A DNA stretch of 64,000 bases from Brachionus rotundiformis (Eukaryota; Rotifera; Eurotatoria; Ploima; Brachionidae), in contig JAESIW010000166.1 in the NCBI GenBank assembly GCA_016802295.1, positions 20,492-84,491 of the forward strand, given 5' to 3'. Shown one piece after another: positions 35,501 through 47,688 of this stretch. The notes under the pieces were generated by a model, which was given only the letters and a program-made list of their open reading frames with translations, did not search any database and was not told the origin of the DNA. Both the position numbers and the translations under genes were made by a program. Position 1 is the first letter of the stretch. Each line of letters opens with the position of its first letter.

Positions 35501-38500
35501 TACCTAAGACTCGCGCCGCCAAACATATCACATCTGCTTCTAGGCTTCGACATACACAAACCATTGAACAATCAGAAATTCTACAATCCAGGCATGAAGA
35601 TAAGTTACAGAGGCGGTGGCAGTGGCGGTGGGGTCGAGTCGAACATATTGTCCATAGTGCCGCGCAATTGTCTGCACAGTGTTCTAAATATATTGGTTAG
35701 TTTTTTGCGCGATCCGACCCTATTGGCAAAGACGCCGCAAACAATCGAGCTATGCTACGAGCTAGTGTTCATATTGTGCTCGGACTTTCGCTACAAAGAG
35801 CACATATTGAGCTATTTGAGAAACGAGTATGACTTGGTCAATTTGAATTTGAAACGAATTGGACACGAGTGCGGCGATCAATTGGTCACATTGGACAAAC
35901 TAGCCAACGAGCAAACAATGCTTAGTCTATTGTCTGTTTATTCGTGGACACTGCAATTGACATGTGTCGAAATACAGCAATTGATTGCCAATCGAATGAA
36001 GCAGCAGCTAAGGAAATTGCTGCACATATTGACCGATGATAGCAGCACTGGCAGCCATGTGAATAGGACAAATGTCGGCGATAGTAGCCGTTCGGTGAAC
36101 CAAACGGACACTTTGCCCATGTTTATGAACAATAGCACAGTGGCCAAGTTTAAAAGTGCTCTAATAGACCAGAACGCGTCACTTGACATCCAAGATACAT
36201 CGCTTGGCAGTGGCGAGTCGTCCAAATTGTTCTATTTTATAAACTTTTTGAGTCTGAGTCAAACAATGCCGTTTGGTCTCGAGTTGAGCTTTTTCGATCC
36301 GACCCTAATCGAAAATGTAATCAACTCGTGTAAGATGAGCCTAATTGAGAACTATTCCATAAATGTTAGCCTGTTTGATTTGAAAAAGCTCAGGATGATA
36401 TTGTACAATGAGATAAAGTCGGCACCGCCGACCATGGCCGTCTCCAAGACCCAGTTGATAAACGAGCTCAAGTACATACTGCACAATGTGTTCGATCGCA
36501 ACCAATTTCAGCTCTACTTTTACTACAAGAAAAAGTACTTGGACTCGGTCAAACTGTTGGTAGAGACATTTGTTCAATTGGTGCCAAGCGAAATATACCC
36601 ATTGACTAAGAGATATTCGAGTGTGTATTTGATGAGCAAAACGCTACTGGTCAAAGTGCTCGGCGATCAAGACGTGCTGGCCGAGCTCACTTTTCAGTGC
36701 TCGAGTTTACTGTTCACATTGGTGGTCAACTTGCGCAAGTGTGTCGCACAGCTCAGACGAATGAAGCATCTCAGCGACATGAACATGTCCGTAATAGGAC
36801 ATCAATCGGCCACTCAGACAAACTACATGAACGTTATCAATTTGCCTAATCTGGTCGATTTGTTCAAAAAAATTGTCCAGTACTTACTAGACACAGGTAA
36901 TTGCTTTGAGAAATACTTTTCTTATTTTATTATTAAAATTTTCTGATAATTTATTAATAATTAATAGTAATAAATATTTATTCAGTAAACACCGCGAGGA
37001 TTATGTAAAAAATAAAAGCAAAAAAAAGTAAAGTTTTGAAAAATATTAGTAAAAAATAAAAGGATTGATTAGTTTTTTTGTTCAAACAAAAATATTTAAT
37101 TATTTGATTGATATATCTTTGTTGTCTATTTGTTTGGTATAGTAAAATTTGATACAAAAAAAATAGTAGAACAGATATTAACGCTTAAAACGATCATAAC
37201 TTTTTTTTCCAAAGGCTTTTACTAGTTCTGTAAATATAATATGGTGCAACATGTAGAGTTGCATCAAAAGCTAAAGTCTGTCAATAATGTGAAAAATCTC
37301 TACATTAATATCTTAATCTCTAATTTGTTCTTGCTAATGTCAATGCATGTTGCACACATTGCACGAAAAAAAAATTTAATCAAAATTCAACATGCATGTA
37401 CAAGTCAATTTTTGTGACTGTGTGCATGCATGATGAATGTGCAATGTGCAATATTCTTTATTTAATTGAGATATGTGCAAAAAGGTGTGCAACTAATTGT
37501 GCAATTAAAATTCTCTTGATAAAAATATTAAACTCGTTAATAAAATAAAATTAAATAAAAATAATAATTATCTTTTTTTTTTTTTTTGACATTTTAAATA
37601 AAATTTATTTATATTAAGATTTATTTAATTTTTTAATATTGATAAAAAATTTTTATTTTCTTTCAACTAGCACTGACAAATTACAAAGTAAGAACGTACT
37701 TGTACGCAGCTATTCTAAACTATTTGATGATTTTTGACGTGTCCGACCAGCCAGGTAAAAACAAGACATGATGAAAAAAATTAATTTAACAACTAGACAA
37801 TTAAAACTTAAATTTAAGACGAGTCCGAATACAAAAAAGAAATAGAATACTTTGAGAATGTAAGAATCCTATTGAGCAATATGAACAATTTGCTGAAAAT
37901 TTTGTGCACTGACTCATGCGAGGGACTTAACATTGTTACCATGATGGGCCTGACTCTGCTAAATAAGATAATTGATCTTGATCCGACAAATCCCAAATGG
38001 CTCAAATACCTCAATGACAACGGCTACATACACTGTATCATAAACACAATTAAAAACACCGACAATCAGCTACTTGAAGAGAGCTTCAATTCACAAACCA
38101 GCAATGACAAAGTTTTTTTCATATTCGAGACCAAGATGGCTTTGTTTGCCACCATTGCCAAAATTCCCTACGGCGCCGAAATACTCATCAAAAACGGACT
38201 TATATCTTGCTTGTCTCAGTGCAGTGTGTTTGATCTCAGGTCCAAATTCGACAGAAATATATACGCTAAACGAAGCGCTGCTTATCTCATTCAACTACTT
38301 CACCAATTCTATAAATTATTCTTTCCTATTTTGAATCTTTTCATTCTAATACTAAATACAATGGGATCGAATAATGTCGAAATAAAAACTCAGGTAAATT
38401 ACAAACAATTATCACTATTAAATCTAAAATTAATATCTAAACATTACAAATTTATTTTCTTGTATCTTATTGTTTTTGGTAGGTGTCTAAATTTGTTCTT

Positions 38501-39734
38501 GTCCATAACGAAGCATTTCTGCATGTACTAACTAGCAAAGTGGGCGACTTGAAAATGTTAGATGAACTTAAACTAGTCACATGTCTTCTTGCCAAGTTGT
38601 CACCATTTGGTAATACTTTTGTTCTACAATTTTGGCAAAAAATAGATAAACAAAAAAAAATATTTTTCAGATATGTTAAAATATGAGATTTTGGGCGACA
38701 AAACTGGCAGTGAACACGACTCAATATTTTCTCGAGTGCATCGAGAAGTGCTCAATTTGATAAGTGTTTATTTTGTTCCAGAGCAAATAAAGCACTTGAG
38801 AAAAGAGATAGAGCACCATTCGACAAATAGCCAAAGTGTTGCCAAACAAGCCAATTTATCATTAGCCCAAATAGCCTCCAATATAGTCACCTATTCGACC
38901 AATGTAATGAAGGTTTCTCAGCAAAAAATTCCCCTCTTGATATTCAGTGCCAAGATCGAGTCACAACAATTGCATCCATGTATTATTAACAAATTATGAT
39001 TTTTTTCATTTAATAATAAAAATTTAATATTTTTTAAATTGATTAATTTGTCCAGACTCGCCAACAATGATGCAGATAAACTCAAAATATCTACAGCTCG
39101 GCCTATTGATTGACTTTGTCAAATATAGCATGGAAAATTTGGATCGCAGCATCGAACTAGAAGCAGAACTTAAGCACAAAAATGAGCATGTGACCGATTT
39201 GCTTGACATTGAAAAAAAACAAGTTAAAATTAGATAATAAATAAATATTCAAATATAATTAGTTTTGTTTAGTTGGTTGGTGGTGAGAATAAGATGTTCG
39301 ACCGGATGTCGGACACAGAGAAGCAATTGCATTTAAGGCAGTTGTTAAAGGTTCACCTGAAATCAGTGGCACACGAAATATCCACCTATAGACTGATAAT
39401 AGAAAAGAGTTTGCTAATTTTGTGGCGACACATTGAGTTCTATTTGACAAATAGAGACCTCAATTTGCCAAGCTACCAATTGTTTAAGACAGATTTTTAC
39501 AGTGTTGACCAAAGCATAGAAATAGAAAGCAACAAGATATCAAGGTATAGTGCTGACTCGAAGAGCAAAGAAGACTTTGTCAGATTTAAACAAGACTTGG
39601 ACGCCATTATGGGCGCCAATTTTTTCAAAAAGTGTCTCGATATTGAACAAAAAGTTCAGCATATTAAACAAGATAATTTTATTGGAATTGTATCAAAACG
39701 AATACAAAAATTAATGCATCTAATATCTAATTAA
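29588..39734 (+). CDS. NUP205: Nucleoporin NUP205, 12 exons, about 2,123 aa
   Basis: Exons: 29588-29722, 29776-30502, 30566-30739, 31032-31171, 32523-33597, 34500-36896, 37671-37754, 37819-38393, 38483-38609, 38671-38979, 39056-39222 and 39273-39734. All junctions are GT...AG and all phases agree, giving one frame of 6,372 nt. Homology to animal NUP205 runs end to end. Examples are LLMALLYCFDTSYLES, KIKDMRNRNEDLQRLVED, WKHFF-like SWNHITTAFEKYHE, LLLGFDIHKPLNNQKF, ETKMALFATIAKI and the ending ILWRHIEFYL...RIQKLMHLISN. Human NUP205 has 2,012 residues. It is an alpha-solenoid scaffold of the nuclear pore inner ring binding NUP93. Intron 4 (31172-32522) contains a complete tetraspanin gene on the same strand. 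Exon 6 has clearly higher GC than the introns. Confidence 0.95.
31498..32388 (+). CDS. Tetraspanin, 296 aa, nested in a NUP205 intron
   Basis: This is a single-exon frame with an ATG start. Four membrane helices lie at about residues 17-40, 53-80, 88-112 and 223-246. The large outer loop (about 113-222) has the tetraspanin signature CCG at 146-148, PDSCC at 182-186 and further Cys at 193 and 208, giving a six-Cys pattern (three disulfides). N-x-S/T sites occur in the loop, for example NGT and NSS. The cytosolic tail is Ser/Asn-rich low-complexity sequence. The gene lies wholly inside NUP205 intron 4 in the same orientation, so its transcript needs its own promoter and polyadenylation site (AATAAA occurs just downstream). 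The subfamily is not clear. Confidence 0.92.
   Translation: MDSKVAKSQNNEFLVKIGLEIISLVIWLTGGVLIILGVILFQLFMVDYFFIKNFIYLLSIMNILIGSVLFVCGIMSLYYALKKHFLIGGIVFYILILIALSILVLTVIGIVLYHNGTIQKYSNKNLVQNFANSSHFVDKLQTNFMCCGLNSYTEWSQNPNVNTIGQIAEFYLSQDRLAYSLPDSCCIKKEINCAKYFPSVKIIHKQPCQPVLDKLLHNLLKQMMFISFISLIIILCSIFFISYASLFSQSSYHVLERKKKKSSNDNNSNSSSNNNNESIKNDEYTSSESALLDDDY
33598..34499 (+). other. NUP205 intron 5, no nested gene seen
   Basis: This is a 902-bp AT-rich intron. A GC-richer patch at about 34085-34260 has no open frame or recognised RNA. I see no second nested gene. Confidence 0.6.
36897..37670 (+). other. NUP205 intron 6 with TGTGCA/TGCACA-rich patch
   Basis: In a 774-bp AT-rich intron, the part at about 37240-37505 contains many TGCA-centred strings, such as TGCATGTTGCACACATTGCAC and GTGCAATGTGCAAT, in both orientations, so it could fold back on itself. 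No known repeat or RNA is recognised. Confidence 0.45.
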
Positions 39735-39938
39735 TTTGAAGCTGAATTTAATCTAATTTTTCTAATTAACTGATACGAATTTTTTTAATTTTTAAGAAAT
39801 TAATTAATAAATTTTAAAAATACTTTTTTATTAAATTTTGAGAAAAATGTATTATATTTATTTAAACCTAAATTAACTAATATAAAAAGAAGGTGAAACT
39901 TAAACATACAAATTGAATAGATCGAAACAAATAAAAAA

Positions 39939-40010
39939 CTCCGTGACGGGGAATTGAACCCCGGTCTCCCGCGTGACAGGCGGGGATACTCACCACTATA
40001 CTATCACGGA
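39939..40010 (-). tRNA. tRNA-Asp (anticodon GTC)
   Basis: The minus-strand sequence begins TCCGTGATAGTATAGTGG and has the anticodon loop CCTGTCACG. The T arm is GGGGTTCAATTCCCC, and the acceptor strand TCACGGA pairs with the start, followed by discriminator G. A run of T follows (positions 39933-39938), the RNA polymerase III stop. Internal A and B box sequences are intact. There is no intron. Confidence 0.97.
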
Positions 40011-40112
40011 TATACAAATCATTTAAATTGTTTAAATATTTAATCAGCGGTATAATCAAATAAATAAACAATGTATTCATTATAATTGTTTTTTCTTTGA
40101 AATTAACTGCAA

Positions 40113-40183
40113 GCACTGGTGGTTCAGTGGTAGAATGCTCGCCTGCCACGCGGGCGGCCCGGGTTCGATTCCCGGCCAGTGCA
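40113..40183 (+). tRNA. tRNA-Gly (anticodon GCC)
   Basis: The sequence begins GCACTGGTGGTTCAGTGG and has anticodon loop CTGCCACG. The T arm is CCGGGTTCGATTCCCGG and acceptor strand CCAGTGC pairs with the start, followed by discriminator A. A T run at 40184-40190 is the terminator. It is divergently arranged with tRNA-Asp, 102 bp apart. Confidence 0.97.
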
Positions 40184-40227
40184 TTTTTTTCCTTTTTTTT
40201 TAAAAATTCATTGAAATAAACAAAATT

Positions 40228-40274
40228 GAACCCTGATGACAAGCTGGGATACTCATCACTATACTATCACTTTA
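40228..40274 (-). pseudogene. tRNA-Asp fragment
   Basis: GAACCCTGATGACAAGCTGG followed by GATACTCATCACTATACTATCAC closely matches the T-arm-to-5' part of the intact tRNA-Asp in the same orientation. The anticodon region is altered, a stretch of the variable and T-arm region is missing, and the acceptor end is lost. It is probably a dead duplicate or a tRNA-derived element end. Confidence 0.7.
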
Positions 40275-40389
40275 CATTTTAATTAACCATTAATTAAAAA
40301 ATTAAGTAAAAATTTTTATTTCGAAAAATAATAAAATTAATTTCAAGCTTTTAACATTCTTTAGTTGTTATTTTTTTGCATATAAACAT

Positions 40390-43300
40390 TTATCTAGCTT
40401 GACTAGTTGTTGACATGTTGTTGCCAAATATGTCCTCGTGAAACCTCTGATCCTCTTTCATTGAATGCAAATAGTCTTTGGCATCTTGTATACTTAGTTT
40501 AGACTTTGAATGCTTGACCATTTGTTGTTCGAGCATTTGAGTCACATCGGCAGCCATTTGAACATCGCCGCACACATAAAAATGACCATTCTTGTTCCAT
40601 ATCAAGTCGAACAAACTAGCTCCATTTTTGCCCATTATTTCTTGTACATAAACCTTTTTTTGATTTGGCTCTCTGCTATATGCCGGATGATACTCGGACA
40701 ACACATTTTCCTTAATCATTTGATCAATTTCTGATCTGTATATTTCATCTACATCCTTTTGTCTACATCCAAAATAAAGTATCATTTTGCCCCAACCAAC
40801 GCCGTTTACGCCATTAGGATTAGGCAACATTTCCTTCTCGATTTTTCTCTCTTGCCAAAAACTTCTGAAAGGAGCTAGCCCCGTGCCAGCACATACCATA
40901 ATTATCGGACAAGTCTTATCCTCTGGTAGCCTAAAACTCGGCGCTCTTTAAACAGATAATTTATTTATTATTTCAAATTATTAAAATAAATTTTAATTAA
41001 ACAAAAAAATTAACTCACTCTCGGACAAACATTGGCACACTCTCGTTAGCATTCATTTCATCAAGCCATTTAGAACATACACCATAGTGGACTGACTTAC
41101 CAACGGGTGTATACTCAATAACACCTACAGTAATATTAATGTCATCGGTTTGCTTTGGTGATGAGCTAATGCTGTAAAATCTTGGCTGCAATTTGGGCAG
41201 CTTGGTAATCAACAGACTTGCATTTGGTCTCAAACTTGGAAACTCATCAAGCACTTCAACTAAATTGGGAAATCCATTTAATTTCCACTGTTCATAAGCA
41301 ATGTGATCTTGAGACAATTTTTCCAACTTTTCTCTATCGGATTCGGCTGATGCTTGACTACTCAAGTATTTGAGCATGTCTTGGCTAAGTGGTGAAGTGA
41401 TGTCTAGCAAATTGGTAAATGCATGTCTTAGTGTAAATGGCATATATTGGTCATCAACGACCCATTGTTTTCCAGGTCCGAATATTGACGATTTTTCTTT
41501 GAGTACTTCGATTTTAACCATTTGATCTGGTGGTGGTGCATTAGACAATTTATCCAACACGGCATCTACAAGATTTTTTCGATTAGAAGCGCATATTCCC
41601 ACATGATCGCCTGGTTTGTACTGCAGCTCACTTGAATATCCCGTGGTACTTATTTCCACAAGAAGAGTGACTCGGCCCGAATTAGCAGCTTGTAAATTTC
41701 GCTTTGCCAAAAACTTACAGGGAAAAATTTTGCGCTCGTGAAGCTTGTGCAACGATTCGCACAAGTCAAATTTGGCATCATCATGTATGGTCAAGCGGAT
41801 GGTTTGAGGGCTCCAATCCAAGTCATTATTAGACAATATGTTCAAAATTGAACTATCTGTATCAATACAAAAATGTTCAACAGCTGATTTAAAAGATCCA
41901 AAAGACCATTTGCGAAACGATTCTTCCTGACCACATAGCTCATCGCCAAGGCCAAGATCATGAACTCTCTCAGCTCCAATATTATTCAGTATATTGTCTA
42001 GAAATTTGCCAAAAGCGCAAAATTTCGGATAAGAAGAGTTGCCAAGTGCAAATACCGAAAATCTTACATTACTCAAACCATGAGAATTTGCTATCTCTGT
42101 ACTGGTACTGAGCAAACTGCGCTCTTTTTGCATATCGATAAGAATTTTTTTGAACTCCTTGCCATTTTCTGGTGGATCGCCATTGCCAAATGTAGATGTA
42201 ATCGCCAATAACAAAGTCTCATTTTCCAAATCGACCACATCATAATCTTTCATGCATAGTATCTTTTTTTTTTTAATTAAGACATTTAATTTTTAATAAT
42301 AAAAATAAAGAAAATTAAATTTTTCAATTATTTAATTTGATTAAATATATTTAGATTTTAATTTTAATATTTAAATAATTATGAAATTAAAAAGATAAAC
42401 ATACTCTGGGATCGAAAGCATGCTTGAAAAGATCCGAAAGTGTTTTGGCAAAGCGTTCCGATTTGCCAGTTTCAGTTGCGTACAAAATGGTGCATTTAAT
42501 TCTCTTTGCCATTGCTTTTCCCATTAATTTAGCTGAGAATTTGACAGCTCTAGCAATGTCACTGAAATAGACGCGTCTCTTCAAGCGTCTATTATCTGTG
42601 TTTGAACTTTTTTGCTTCCAAACATGAGTTTTCCAAGCTGGTTCCTAGACATAAATATACAATGTAAGAAAATTTCACAGTTAGAAAAAAAATTTGGTAT
42701 TCATATCAGACTTGGTATTCATAGGAAGGCTTTAGTATGTAATTAAGCATTTCGAGATGAAAAACAGGCGTAAGATGGGATGATAGAGGCGGCACGACCC
42801 ATACCCAATCGCCAGGACATCCTCCTCTCAAAACACTCTCATTCTGGTAGTGCTTCATGAATGACTCAGCTGCCGAATGATGGTCAGTAATGGTAATGTT
42901 ACTCTTTTGAAATGAATAAAGAATGGCATGATTAAGCTCGATTAAGGCTTTGTCTTTCCACAACGAGGAATTGCTTTTTTTGTCCAAGCCTAATACATCA
43001 GCCACTTGACCAAGCTTGTCATATCTATTCACATCGGCAAAATCTCGTCCGACTTCAGTGCCCATGTACCATCCATTGAACGGACATGCCGTGAACTCAA
43101 TTCCACCAACATCAAGCAACATTGAAGACACGCCCGGAACACAATACCATTTCAAATTTAACTCTTTGAATTTGTCATAAATTGGATGTTCTATATTGAC
43201 CTCAAGTACCAATTCAGATGGTATATCGAACCATTCGGGATCGAGACCATTTGCTTGAACAACCAATGGCAACACATCAAATTCAGTATACTTTGGCTGC

Positions 43301-45124
43301 CAGCCTAGTTTTATACAAATTTGAGTAAATTCAAGCTGACCACGGTCGCCAATCATGCTTCCATCTTCCATTTTATACCCAGCATAGCTGATAAATTGAG
43401 AATTCCAAATTCTAAAATCATGACCTTGTTCTGTCCTTTGGCGAAAGATTGTTATCGCCGATCTAATACTTCCTTTGTTTGTTGCATATTTTAAATGATT
43501 ACACAACGCCTCAAAAACCCTTTAGTATTTGATTAAATTATTTAAAATAAAACTCTTTTAATTAATTTTTAATTTTTTTAATTACCCCCTGGCAGTTGTG
43601 ACATATCGAGCATCGAAGACTTGCAAACGAGACCATTGTATTCGGCCAATGCAGCGCGGTGCATTTCGCCATGCTGTACGAGCTCCAAAGCACAACTCGG
43701 TCTCTTTTAGTTCATAGGTACCTTTGTTCTTAATCGATTGGACAACTTCACCAATTCTTTCCTGGTGAGTCTTGGATCCTTCACGTTTAACACTGGCATA
43801 AAATTGGTTTATAAAATCAATAGCTTGGCTTATTTTCTCATCAGTAGATCTTTCATAGGAAGGAATTGTTTTGCCTGGTTTTAATAATGATCCCAGGCAT
43901 CGATCAGCCGAACATTCAACTTTCTTTATTAAATTTATTATTACTGTTTTTTTTTTTTTAATTTAATCATTAATTAATTTAAAATTTTTAAATTTGAAAC
44001 TTAATTAAATAAATATAATTATCTTATTTTGTAATTAATTTTTTAATTTTTTTAAATAATAAAAATATAACTATTTTTCAAATTAATAAAGCCAATTTAT
44101 TAAAAAAATGTTCATTCAAAAATCTAATTTTTAGTAATAAAATCAAAAGTTAATTAATCTTAATGATATTTGTATTATTAAATATAATTAGTTTATTCAA
44201 AATAAAAAAAAAACTTACTGTCATTGCCTTGTGGTGCAATATATCAATATTGGTACTTTCATCAATCAAATATTTAAGTTTAAGACCTTTCTTTTTTTTG
44301 ATAATGGTCGAATGGGACATTTCGCCAAATGTATTAACATTTACTGAACCGGAATCAATGGATTTAACTTTTTCCAAAACTTTGTTCTTGGTTGATTTTT
44401 TTGGAACCAGTTCTTTCAGCTTGTCCTCTTTGTCTTCGGGGTCTGTTTTCGTTTGAGAACATTTGCGCTCCACTTCTGGTGACACACAAATAACTCGCTT
44501 GTCATTAACACAATTGGTAACTATTTCCAAACCATCGTATATTTTGATTCGAATATCATCCCCTTCTTGTGTTATTCGAATTGAATTTAAACTCATTGAT
44601 GCTAGTGGTTCAGTTTTTTTGACCAAATTAGATTGAGTATTAATTAAATTGTCCAAGAGAGGTTTTTGTAAATCGGAGTCATTTGAAAAAGGCTGACATA
44701 TGTCATTGGTGTTGTCTGGTAAAGAGTCCTTTTTGAATTGATGTGCACTTTCGGATGCACAATTCATAAATTTTTTGCGGAATTTCATTATTGGTGACAT
44801 GAATCCATTTTTTAAACCATTGAGTTTGTCAGTGTCTTCATTTTGCATCATGGTCAACTCGACCAAGCTATCTGCTTTGAGAGAACGAATTATCTCCAAA
44901 CCTTTCTCGTAGCTTGTATTGGTCAGATCATGATCATTAACCTTAAGTATGACATCTCCTTTGCGTATGCGACCACACTGGTCAGCTAGTCCATTTTTCA
45001 ATATCTCCCAAACACCCAAATAAGGCATTTCATCGCGTTGCCTAAGCAAAAAGCCCAAACCCCCGCCGGATTTTTTCTCCAATTGAACAGTATAGATCTT
45101 TTTCGAACTACTATATTTAGACAT
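40390..45124 (-). CDS. NOS: Nitric oxide synthase with N-terminal PDZ domain, 1,363 aa
   Basis: There are six exons (44219-45124, 43586-43923, 42712-43519, 42405-42644, 41019-42262, 40390-40945), all in phase. Residues about 8-95 form a PDZ domain with the ligand loop GGGLGF, as in neuronal NOS. A 200-residue linker follows. The oxygenase domain has the zinc pair C-x4-C (residues 306 and 311), heme-ligating Cys 393 in WRNAPRCIGRIQW, and GWYMGTE. The calmodulin site (about 705-732) contains VKFSAKLMGKAMAKR. The FMN domain has YATETGKS and TSTFGNGDPPENG. The FAD/NADPH parts have LQPRFYSISSSP, ICASNRK, CAGTGLAPFRSFW and YVCGDV. It converts arginine to citrulline and NO with NADPH. The insert between KEFKKILIDMQ and LSNVRFSVF is short compared with the long autoinhibitory loop of neuronal and endothelial forms. 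Confidence 0.95.
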
Positions 45125-47581
45125 CTTTGTATAAAGAAAATAAAATAAATTAATTAATATAAAAATGTGCTAATAATTTTATTAAAAAAGCGGAATTTTC
45201 CGCGTGTATAATTAAAAATTTAATTATGGATTGAAGAAATGTTAGATAAGCCATAATCATACTAAGCGATCTAGAGAATGTGACATATTTTAATTTAGAT
45301 AAAATTTTATTCGTTTTAAATTATCATTTTGTATCACAAATAAATGAAAATTGTTTGAACTTCTTAGTAAAAAAAAGCACTCAGATAGTCTCTGAAAAAG
45401 TCTCGATTATCATTTAATTCAAGTACTTAAAAGCAATTATCTCAAATAAAAGTTTTACTTGCTAGTTCAGCATTAATTTAAAAATAACTAATTTAATTAA
45501 TAATTAAAGGTAATTTAGCATTTTCAAGATAATCGGGACACAAAATAAAAAAATAAACAAAAATTAATAATAATTGTTCTTTAGAGTAGTTTTAATATTT
45601 TGTTTCCGACATTTATCAATATAAATGTAATTAGACCTTCATAAAAATTCGTAACCAGAGCCTTTCTTACACGTTTCCTTCATCTAATTAATATTGTATC
45701 ATTTAGAAGCGAGAGAGAAAAAATTCCATAGAAAATAAAATTAAGAATTGATAAAATTTTATTACAGAGAAGAATAAGAATAAAAAATAAAATAAACAAA
45801 ACTAAAATTAAATATTTGCCAAAGTTAGTTAGATAAATAATTTGGGAATAATTGACTTTATTGAATAAAAAGGGCGCTATACCAATGCATAATACTGGTG
45901 AGAGAAGCAATTAAAAAACAAGAAATTAAAATCGATTAAAATTATTAAACAAAAAATCAAAAAAAAGGAATTTATCACGCAAAATAGTCAACTAAATGGA
46001 GTAATATGTGCTATGCCGCATGAACCCTTAATTGCCAAGATAAACCAAAGCCATTCGTGTAGCATAAATATTTGTTTTAAAAATAAAATCTATTTCCGAT
46101 TTTTGCCTTGATAAAACACTCACCGGCTCAAATCGGAAAATATTATATGGATATGAAAAATATATTGATATACTTAAAATTTTATTCCGTAAGGGTTAAT
46201 GATTTTGGTCTGCCAACAAAATTAATTTAAATAATTAGCAATTAAATTTATTTAATAGTTCATTGTTGCATTTAGGTAGAAAATTTACATCAATAGAGTT
46301 AATTTAAAAAAAAAAACATATTAAATTAAATTTTTATTATTTTTCTATTTATTTTATAAACAATGTTTTTAAAATACACAAATATTAACAATTATTTTTA
46401 TTAAAATTTTTGGAGATTATTAAATTTAATTGAATAATATTTATAGTTAAATTGGTGTCACATGCCAACTAATAATACTTGACATTTAAATACTTGTTCT
46501 TCCGCTTTAATTGCTATTCAAGTTGTTTATTAACTATATCCAATAATTCAATCTTGGATTTTCTATTATCAAAATATGCTATGCTTAAATAATTTTTTTT
46601 AATTAACTTCTATCTTTTGATATGACTCAATAATTTTCAAAAAATTATATGTCACTGTCCTTTTTTACCAACCGGCTTTGACAGAGTTATGACGGAGTCT
46701 TTTCCCAAGGGGCCAGTTAAAAAGTTTACAACAATACCAATTTTTTAATTTAAATAAGTTACCCAAGTTTTCTTAAAATTTATTAAATTAAAAAAAAAAA
46801 TCATTAATTCAAAAATCGTTTCTAAATAATGAATTAATTAAAAAAAATTCAATTAAAATTAAACAAATAATCCTCAAGTTTCGTAGTTTCTAATTTTTTT
46901 TATCATAATTTTTAAATATTTTGAATGAAAAATATGTAAATGATAAAATTGTATCATTCTTTTTAATTTCCTGTTATCAATTAAAATCTTTTTTGGTTTT
47001 AATTTGTTTTAATAAAGTTAAAACATATTTCAAAAACTTATCTAAATTTTAAATAAGACCCTTGAGGATCTAATTATTGGTTTAACAGCATGTGATACTT
47101 GCCATATGGCAAATACTTAAATCATAGCAAAAATGAGTCATTTAAAATAATTATTTTATTGATTAAATTTATTCCCCAAATCTAGGTGCAATGCTCAAAC
47201 TTAAAGATTGCCAAGCATCTGGTTCTAGAATTTACTTTTTAAAATTTAAATTTGATATTCTTTCATTTTAAGGCCAAAAAGAGACTCAAAATAATTAATT
47301 AAAAAAAAAAAACACACTAATCTTTTTTTTCGAATTTATTTTATTAAATAAGATAAAAAATTAAATAAAAAATTGCCAAACATTTCTTGGTCCAAACTAG
47401 AAATACCAAATATCAAATAAAATTTATTATTATTTTTTTTGTAATGCTAAAAATAAGATTCGAACCCAATTTAAGTTCATTTCAAGAGAAAAAAATACCG
47501 ATACCTTGTTTAATGTATCTATGAATTCTAATATATATATATATATATTAACTTCAATTTACACTGAATAATTTTATATAC

Positions 47582-47614
<33 letters not shown>

Positions 47615-47688
47615 TAATTAAAAATAATAACGAAGCTGGAAATGGTTAAATAATTAATTAAATAATTCTAATAGTATAAACCCCTAAT
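45125..47688. other. Large intergenic stretch upstream of NOS, no gene seen
   Basis: A 2.5-kb AT-rich stretch holds the NOS promoter side and the eEF2K 3' side. Visible structure is limited to an inverted repeat, TTTCCGATTT (46093-46102) with AAATCGGAAA (46130-46139), a TA run near 47531-47548 and an (AAT)n run near 47583-47613. A hydrophobic 76-residue minus-strand frame at 45680-45910 is not supported as a gene. Confidence 0.6.
47583..47613. repeat. (AAT)n microsatellite
   Basis: About ten AAT units lie just downstream of the eEF2K stop codon. A TA dinucleotide run lies 40 bp to the left. Confidence 0.9.

Noticed and set aside
45680..45910. Minus-strand 76-residue hydrophobic frame
   Set aside because: AT-rich DNA readily gives Ile/Leu/Phe frames. 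There is no homology, and no coding-type composition compared with its surroundings.
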